Of a DNA stretch of 6,557 nt, positions 6,365-6,557 are shown in pieces (position 1 is the first letter of the stretch; every line of letters begins with the position of its first letter). The notes under the pieces were generated by a model. It was not told where the DNA came from, ran no database searches, and was given only the letters and a program-made list of their open reading frames with translations. A program made the translations under genes and the position numbers. The stretch lies in NCBI GenBank assembly GCA_016929465.1, contig JAFGIT010000403.1, positions 1-6,557 on the forward strand. Reading direction: 5' to 3'. This DNA comes from Candidatus Coatesiibacteriota bacterium (lineage in GTDB: Bacteria; B130-G9).

Positions 6365-6456
6365 GGAAGAAGGGGCATTCAGAGTCTGTCGGGTGGGAGA
6401 GAGAGAGGTTGGAATCCCTCCTTTTGATCCCCCCGAATGAAGAGGCTGTCTAATAA

Positions 6457-6557
6457 ATGGCTTGGCGAGATTTTGGCTTCATGTTCACAAAATTATTTTA
6501 TCAAAATCCCGACAGATTGTCAATTTCAGGCAGGCCAATATCATTCGAATCGGATTC
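6457..6557 (+). CDS. Short open frame running off the window end (uncertain, 3' truncated)
   Basis: An ATG at 6457, directly after in-frame TAA TAA, opens at least 33 codons without a stop up to the window edge (starts MAWRDFGFMF). A purine-rich GAAGAGG at 6438-6444 lies 12 nt upstream, rather far for a ribosome site. I recognise no family. A strong minus-strand promoter lies inside the same bases, which weakens the case for a real gene. It could be the start of a downstream gene or chance. Confidence 0.2.
   Translation, partial: MAWRDFGFMFTKLFYQNPDRLSISGRPISFESD
6495..6523 (-). promoter_or_regulatory. Near-consensus sigma-70 promoter reading leftward
   Basis: On the minus strand TTGACA (6523-6518) is a perfect -35. 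A 17-bp spacer ends in TGA and leads to TAAAAT (6500-6495), a 5/6 match for -10 with an extended TGN element. The predicted transcript starts near 6488 and runs toward the 3' end of the beta-helix gene, antisense to it. The first ATG (6482) gives only 10 codons (MKPKSRQAIY) with no ribosome site. The product may therefore be non-coding, or the promoter may be an outward-reading one from a mobile element. Confidence 0.6.

Larger units (their letters stand above)
6441..6557. mobile_element. Possible end of an insertion sequence (AT-rich segment, continues beyond window)
   Basis: GC content falls to about 38% (45 of 117 by my count) from 6441 to the edge, clearly below the coding DNA. The left edge reads AGAGGCTGTCTAATAA, which resembles termini of some insertion sequences from memory only. 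An outward-facing promoter lies about 55-80 bp inside. No transposase, second terminal repeat or target duplication can be seen, so this is an inference. An ordinary AT-rich intergenic region is the alternative. Confidence 0.25.

Noticed and set aside
6396-6425. Intrinsic terminator for the beta-helix gene (GGAG, 18-nt loop, CTCC, TTTT)
   Set aside because: A 4-bp stem with a long loop and only four T is too weak to call.
6543-6557. Small palindromes ATTCGAAT and GAATC-G-GATTC at the window edge
   Set aside because: They are short, overlapping and cut off by the window end, with nothing to distinguish them from chance.

Overview
The window comes from a bacterial chromosome with moderately high GC coding DNA. 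The genes present are Dxs of the MEP isoprenoid pathway, a TlyA-type rRNA methyltransferase, a bacterial NAD kinase, and a homocysteine methyltransferase/methylenetetrahydrofolate reductase fusion. The last gene encodes a secreted parallel beta-helix protein of a style common in uncultured environmental phyla. I cannot name the phylum from sequence alone. An uncultured lineage with many surface proteins is my inference, and an archaeon is unlikely because of Dxs.

Layout: positions 1-4309 are a co-directional plus-strand housekeeping block. The 3' end of dxs (1-714) overlaps tlyA (677-1513), which overlaps nadK (start 1498). After an 88-bp gap comes a two-domain gene joining a zinc-type homocysteine S-methyltransferase to a methylenetetrahydrofolate reductase (2459-4309). 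The dxs-tlyA-nadK order is a familiar bacterial arrangement. The overlaps indicate a shared transcript with translational coupling. NAD kinase supplies NADP(H), and the fusion protein makes methyl-tetrahydrofolate and methionine, so the block is central metabolism plus ribosome modification.

Positions 4310-4793 are non-coding and dense in palindromes. They hold a weak stem (4391-4413) and then five hairpins within 200 bp (4438-4636). One is a perfect 23-bp inverted repeat. Another has the architecture of a REP element on the minus strand, with GTAG followed by an imperfect hairpin. The region ends in a possible promoter and a good ribosome binding site for the next gene.

Positions 4794-6326 encode a 510-residue exported protein. 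It has a signal peptide, a beta-sandwich-like N-terminal region, and a DUF1565-like right-handed beta-helix with cysteines at matching places in successive coils.

Positions 6327-6557 hold a purine-rich tract with four octamer tandem repeats. An AT-rich segment (about 38% GC by my count) then runs to the window edge. It contains a near-consensus minus-strand sigma-70 promoter (TTGACA, 17 bp, TAAAAT with extended -10) and a short open frame running off the end. The sharp composition change and the GAGGCTGTCT sequence at its left edge could mark one end of an insertion sequence, but no transposase is visible here.

I found no convincing undescribed multi-gene system. The items most worth following up are the hairpin cluster, the minus-strand promoter with the possible mobile-element boundary, and the cysteine-lined beta-helix.
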